From JADJNW01 sp964549655 (lineage in GTDB: Bacteria > Bacteroidota > Bacteroidia > Chitinophagales > Saprospiraceae), in contig CAZJXN010000001.1 in NCBI GenBank assembly GCA_964549655.1, positions 47,179-111,178 on the forward strand: a stretch of 64,000 bases of DNA, written 5' to 3'. Shown here one piece after another: positions 60,437-64,000 of the stretch (position 1 is its first letter; every line of letters starts with the position of its first letter). The position numbers and the translations under genes were made by a program. The notes beneath the pieces were generated by a model. That model ran no database searches and was not told the origin of the DNA. It was given only the letters and a program-made list of their open reading frames with translations.

Positions 60437-61258
60437 TTACAAATCATTTTTCAACCCCAAAACCATCTCCAATGGCACTTCAAAATCCTCCGCAATTTCC
60501 TCCAGCGTCAGTTTCCCTCGTTTCAGCGCTTTTTTAATACCTTCTATGGTTTTTTCCATTTTGAAATGTTCTTCATATGCGATGAGTGCCTTTCGTTTTG
60601 TTACCTCGTTTTTAGCTTGTTCTAATTCTTCGGCAGAGACATTATCCAAATTCGCCAATTCTGAGGCTTTTTTGATAGCTGGATTTGCCAGATTAATACG
60701 TGGATTTTCAGGATTATTAATACTTTCGTCAATCAATCTAAGCCAATCTAAATAATTCTGTGGCGTTTCTATTGTTATACAATTTGAATTCAGGAAAATA
60801 AGTTTATGCCCATATATTTCTCGCTCTAAATTTTGCAATGTTCTAGGGTTCAAGTTGGAAACTAATACATCGTCTTTCAAGATTTTACCCGTCTTTTTAT
60901 CCATTAAATAAGGTGCAGTAATAACTATGATAGTATAAACTTCTTTTTCAAAAGCATAATCATCAGAACTGCGCTGTAAATCAATTAAACTTGCTAAGAA
61001 ATAGTGCATAAATCGGTCAAAATTATAATCATAATCTACTTTTTGTATTTCAATAATCACCCGATGGTCGATGCTTTCTGCAAAAATATCCAACTTGAAT
61101 TTGATGGGCGCCACCTTTCGTTCTAATTGTTTTTCCGTCTCAATTTTATCTACTTCAATCGTGATGCCAGTGATGTCTTTTACAAAAGCCATAAATACTT
61201 CCTTGTCGGTAAATACTTTTTTGAAATAAACTTCATTATCTAAATTAACTAATTTCAT
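60437..61258 (-). CDS. Rpn/PD-(D/E)XK transposase-type nuclease with C-terminal HTH
   Basis: 273 aa. PD-(D/E)XK core IKFKLDIFAESIDHRVIIEIQKVDYDYNFDRF (in parts; acidic pair in LDIF and IIEIQK). Helical region to about 240, then a short HTH-like end LTLEEIAEDFEVPLEMVLGLK. This layout is shared with the protein at 8521-9441, which carries an in-frame repeat in addition. Members of this group derive from mobile elements, but no inverted repeats or partner genes are seen here. Activity not shown. Confidence 0.82.
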   Translation of the reverse strand: MKLVNLDNEVYFKKVFTDKEVFMAFVKDITGITIEVDKIETEKQLERKVAPIKFKLDIFAESIDHRVIIEIQKVDYDYNFDRFMHYFLASLIDLQRSSDDYAFEKEVYTIIVITAPYLMDKKTGKILKDDVLVSNLNPRTLQNLEREIYGHKLIFLNSNCITIETPQNYLDWLRLIDESINNPENPRINLANPAIKKASELANLDNVSAEELEQAKNEVTKRKALIAYEEHFKMEKTIEGIKKALKRGKLTLEEIAEDFEVPLEMVLGLKNDL

Positions 61259-61335
61259 ATTAAAATATTATAAATGCTTTACAGGCTTTTTTTAATTTCA
61301 AATTTACAGCAATTTTGAGAGAATTGCAAGTTTGT

Positions 61336-62958
61336 TTAATTCCCAAAAGCTCCAATAAACGCCTTTGTAACTGGCTGATTTCCAAAATCTTTTAAAATCT
61401 TTCCGCTCTTATCTTTTATTTCTACACCTTGTTGTAATAACGGCGAGGCGGGAAGTGGACGATAGCCTTTCAATTGATATAATGAATCGGCGGCAGGCAT
61501 TTCTACACTACTCCAAGACGAAAGTAATGGATTTTTATAGAAACCAACAGATTTATTATTTAAATTTTCTTGTTGAGTCGCTTTTTGCCAATCCTTTATA
61601 CTTTTATAGTGTTTTTTATTATGGTCAATCAGAAAATTATTCATTGTACTCCAGTACGCATTTCCTTCAAAGCGCACGGTTGGCTGGGCTTGTTCTATCA
61701 ACATCAGGTCAGCTCCATTACTAATCAACAAATTATTTTGAAAAAGAAAATTTTCCAACTTTCCCGCCGTGAGCGCGATGCAATGACTATTTGTACCAGG
61801 TTGTTTACTACTAAATAAAGTATTGTTATAAATGTGCATATTCTGAATAGGTGTGCCGCTGGAACCCATAAAAATTTCTGCATAATCATTCTTTCTTCCA
61901 TTATTTTCCAACACATTAAATCGAATAATATTATTCCCCAAGCGATGCGGCGCGCCTTCATAATTCCACACCAAAATACCGGCTCCGTCATTATCTCGAG
62001 CGTAACAATATTGAATGATGCAATTCGTCGTGCCGCCATCCAAGTCAAAACCCGCGCCATCTAAGCCTCTTCCTGTTCGATTATTAATAGCAACGCAATA
62101 TTGTATAATAGAATTATTCGCTGCGTGGAGCCAAATACCGCAAGGACCTCCTACGCGAGAATTACATAAAAAACCATTATTATACGCCGTGCAATATTCT
62201 ATGATTGCATTTTCCACGTCATCTACTTCAATGCCGCTGCCGCTATGGTTTTCTAAAAAATCTGGGTCGCCCGTGTTGTCGTGCGCGATGCAATGCGCGA
62301 TTCTTACATTTTTATTGGCATAACTTTTAGAATTGGTATCCCAATATCCCATTACAAAAATGCCATGCTGTTGATTGTCAGACACTTCGCAATTCGTAAT
62401 TGCTACATCTTCAAAACCACTTTGACTGTTGTCCACCGGTTGTCCGCCCAAAAGAATCCCATCTATTCCAAAAGAAGAAATCTTCAACTTGCTTAATCGA
62501 ATATATTTCCGCTTATCGTCCGCCGGTAGGCGATTTAAAATTTCGATGCCCGAACCTTTATTTTTCGTCCGATTTACACCATTGATAATCAAATTGTTAA
62601 TGACTATACCGCCTGTATTTAAAATGCTAATGGCACTTGTACCAGGATTTTGAATGGTAGCTTTACCTTCGCCATACGACTCGATGCGAATGGGATTTTC
62701 GGGCGTACCGGCATCTTCCTGCGTGAGCATGATTTGACCTGTAAAAGTTGCACCGCCTTCTAATAAAATTTTATCACCTGCTTTTAATTGTATTTGATTG
62801 ATATTGGAGAGCGTTTTCCATGCCTTTTCCGGCGTAGAGCCATCATAAGTATCATTACCTTTTGAGCTGATGTAATAATTTTTGGATTGCGCTTGTAATA
62901 AAACAGGAGGTGCAAGCAGACAAAAAACGAACAGCAGATAATTGAGACTTGGGTTCAT
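61336..62958 (-). CDS. secreted parallel beta-helix repeat protein
   Basis: 540 aa from the ATG at 62958 (a TTG at 62991 lies further out). Signal peptide LLFVFCLLAPPVLLQAQ. The DUF1565-like start YYISSKGNDTYDGSTPEKAWKTL, then a right-handed parallel beta-helix with NO/IN-type rungs: AISILNTGGIVINNLIING, GFEDVAITNCEVSDNQQHGIFV, NAIIEYCTAYNNG, NCIIQYCYARDNDGAGILV. Such proteins are polysaccharide lyases or glycan-binding surface proteins. No clear catalytic Lys/Arg can be assigned. Candidate promoter at 63008. Confidence 0.82.
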   Translation of the reverse strand: MNPSLNYLLFVFCLLAPPVLLQAQSKNYYISSKGNDTYDGSTPEKAWKTLSNINQIQLKAGDKILLEGGATFTGQIMLTQEDAGTPENPIRIESYGEGKATIQNPGTSAISILNTGGIVINNLIINGVNRTKNKGSGIEILNRLPADDKRKYIRLSKLKISSFGIDGILLGGQPVDNSQSGFEDVAITNCEVSDNQQHGIFVMGYWDTNSKSYANKNVRIAHCIAHDNTGDPDFLENHSGSGIEVDDVENAIIEYCTAYNNGFLCNSRVGGPCGIWLHAANNSIIQYCVAINNRTGRGLDGAGFDLDGGTTNCIIQYCYARDNDGAGILVWNYEGAPHRLGNNIIRFNVLENNGRKNDYAEIFMGSSGTPIQNMHIYNNTLFSSKQPGTNSHCIALTAGKLENFLFQNNLLISNGADLMLIEQAQPTVRFEGNAYWSTMNNFLIDHNKKHYKSIKDWQKATQQENLNNKSVGFYKNPLLSSWSSVEMPAADSLYQLKGYRPLPASPLLQQGVEIKDKSGKILKDFGNQPVTKAFIGAFGN

Positions 62959-63007
62959 TTTTTGAAGGAAAGATAAACAGATTTTATTCAAAACGTTCCT
63001 GCAATTT

Positions 63008-63015
63008 CAAACTTA
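63008..63015 (-). promoter_or_regulatory. -7 box of the beta-helix gene
   Basis: TAAGTTTG on the minus strand fits TANNTTTG; 50 nt before the ATG at 62958. Confidence 0.4.
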
Positions 63016-63089
63016 TCAGTTTTCGCACTGTTTTCAAAGTGAGAGGTGAAAGGTAAGTGGTGAGAGAGTAGAGGTGAGCGATAAACGTC

Positions 63090-63133
63090 AAACCTTAACC
63101 TCAATCTTAACCTTAATCTCAACCTTAACTTTA
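63090..63133. repeat. CTTAAC/CTCAAT hexamer array
   Basis: Units CTTAAC, CTCAAT, CTTAAT and CTCAAC in period 6, just before the sod start. Related to 46002-46037. Confidence 0.65.
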
Positions 63134-63154
63134 AACAATTAAAATCAATCACTT

Positions 63155-63757
63155 ATGGCATTCCAACTTCCTGATTTACCCTACGCTTTTGATGCGCTCG
63201 AACCCCACATTGATGCCCGCACGATGGAAATCCACCACGGCAAGCACCACGCGACTTACACTACGAATTTGAATAATGCCGTTGCTGGTACTGCAATGGA
63301 AGGCAAGACGATTGAGGAATTATTGGCAAATGTGTCAAGCCATCCGCCCGTGATTCGCAACAATGGCGGCGGCTACTGGAATCATAATTTTTTCTGGGAA
63401 ATCATGTCGCCAAATGGTGGTGGCGAACCTACGGGTGCTATTACCGAGGCAATTACGCGCGATTTTGGCTCGTATGAAGAATTTAAAAAACAGTTTACCG
63501 CAGCAGCGACTACGCGCTTTGGCTCTGGCTGGGCTTGGCTTATTAAAGACAGCAGCGGCAATCTCCACATCACTTCTACGCCCAATCAAGACAACCCGAT
63601 AATGGATGCAGCAGATACGAAAGGTACGCCCCTGTTGGGTTTGGATGTGTGGGAACACGCTTATTACTTAAATTATCAGAATAAAAGACCTGATTATATC
63701 GCAGCATTTTATAATGTGATAAATTGGGAAGAGGTGAACCGAAGGTTTAATTCTTGA
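63155..63757 (+). CDS. sodA: Fe/Mn superoxide dismutase
   Basis: 200 aa, normal length. Metal ligands His27 (HHGKHHATY), His77 (YWNHNFFW), Asp164 and His168 (GLDVWEHAYYLNYQNKRPDY). N-terminal LPYAFDALEPHID is typical. Converts superoxide to peroxide and oxygen. Fe or Mn cannot be told from these motifs. The promoter is not clear; the start lies just after a hexamer repeat. It may be monocistronic. Confidence 0.97.
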   Translation: MAFQLPDLPYAFDALEPHIDARTMEIHHGKHHATYTTNLNNAVAGTAMEGKTIEELLANVSSHPPVIRNNGGGYWNHNFFWEIMSPNGGGEPTGAITEAITRDFGSYEEFKKQFTAAATTRFGSGWAWLIKDSSGNLHITSTPNQDNPIMDAADTKGTPLLGLDVWEHAYYLNYQNKRPDYIAAFYNVINWEEVNRRFNS

Positions 63758-63763
63758 TGAAAA

Positions 63764-63831
63764 AATAGGAGGATAGGGTGATGGGAGGATAGGGTTATGC
63801 CCTTGTTACTCTATCACCCTGTAACTCATCT
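63764..63831. repeat. inverted GGATAGGG/CCTATCAC array after sod
   Basis: Octamer array AGGAGGAT/AGGGTGAT (63764-63797), a loop around GTTATGCCCTTGTTAC, and an inverted CTATCACC stretch (63810-63825). Probable terminator. The last 170 nt of the window hold no recognised gene. Confidence 0.65.
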
Positions 63832-64000
63832 CTTAATTTTGAAGGGTTTTTAGGCTTTCTATTATTCCCATCTTTCATTTTTTTATTTGCTATTTTTAGT
63901 CATATCTGAGCTTTTATAAAAGCTAATTCGTTTCAAGTCAATTAAATACATTCAATCTTTAATTACAAAACATTTCAAATTAATGTGGACTGTTGACTTA

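Noticed and set aside
1..64000. tRNA, rRNA, tmRNA or riboswitch
   Set aside because: None recognised by eye; a covariance-model scan was not possible.

Overview
The window looks like a chromosomal segment of a free-living member of the Bacteroidota, probably Saprospiraceae-like. The signs are a type IX secretion C-terminal sorting domain, a TonB-dependent receptor with a carboxypeptidase-like regulatory domain, an ExbB-ExbD-ExbD-TonB operon, a LytS-type kinase with a Reg_prop beta-propeller, two-box promoters of the TTTG / TANNTTTG type and few Shine-Dalgarno sequences. The family-level placement is inference; the phylum is well supported. I found no rRNA, tRNA, CRISPR array, insertion sequence or integrase. 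One 100-N gap (22568-22667) is present and is almost certainly a scaffolding artefact.

Layout. 1-8.4 kb: orphan histidine kinase, DUF3089 esterase-like lipoprotein, small secreted proteins, a type IX-secreted protein, and an ECF sigma factor coupled to a transmembrane beta-barrel protein. 8.5-13.2 kb: Rpn-like nuclease, then a Tat-exported sugar-oxidation set (TIM-barrel isomerase, gluconate dehydrogenase subunit 3-like protein, GMC oxidoreductase). 13.5-20.2 kb: D-lactate dehydrogenase, methyltransferase, amino acid permease, an orphan phage/eCIS tail-tube protein with an unknown partner, GlgE maltosyltransferase, an outer-membrane protein. 20.4-26.1 kb: Uma2 nuclease, LolD-like ATPase, then a metal-homeostasis locus (lipoprotein, TonB receptor, Fur/Zur-family regulator, MerC) with three copies of a TTGCAACA-N-TGTTGCAA operator. 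26.4-32.8 kb: a LytTR regulator, hybrid-length LytS kinase, a receiver-only protein, Uma2. 32.9-40.8 kb: diheme cytochrome c, the ExbB/ExbD/ExbD/TonB operon, a 60-aa membrane protein, a PstS-like lipoprotein, a TPR protein. 41-50.7 kb: membrane protein, permease, Uma2, GNAT, FKBP/TPR protein, then choline-type dehydrogenase, aldehyde dehydrogenase and flavin monooxygenase. 50.8-64 kb: deoxynucleoside kinase, methionine salvage genes mtnB-mtnD-mtnC, ATP-grasp, NRDE, nitroreductase, GH109 glycosidase, SDR, PaaE-like reductase, a second Rpn-like nuclease, parallel beta-helix protein and superoxide dismutase.

The most notable structure outside genes is the make-up of the spacers. Many consist of degenerate tandem arrays of 6-8 nt units, often as an arm and its reverse complement, and some run into the first codons of genes. 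Two palindromic repeat families flank the small gene after tonB. The best candidates for under-described biology are the divergent Fur-family promoter whose single palindrome supplies both -33 elements, the sigma factor/one-piece trans-envelope barrel pair, and the orphan tail-tube/partner gene pair inside a metabolic operon.
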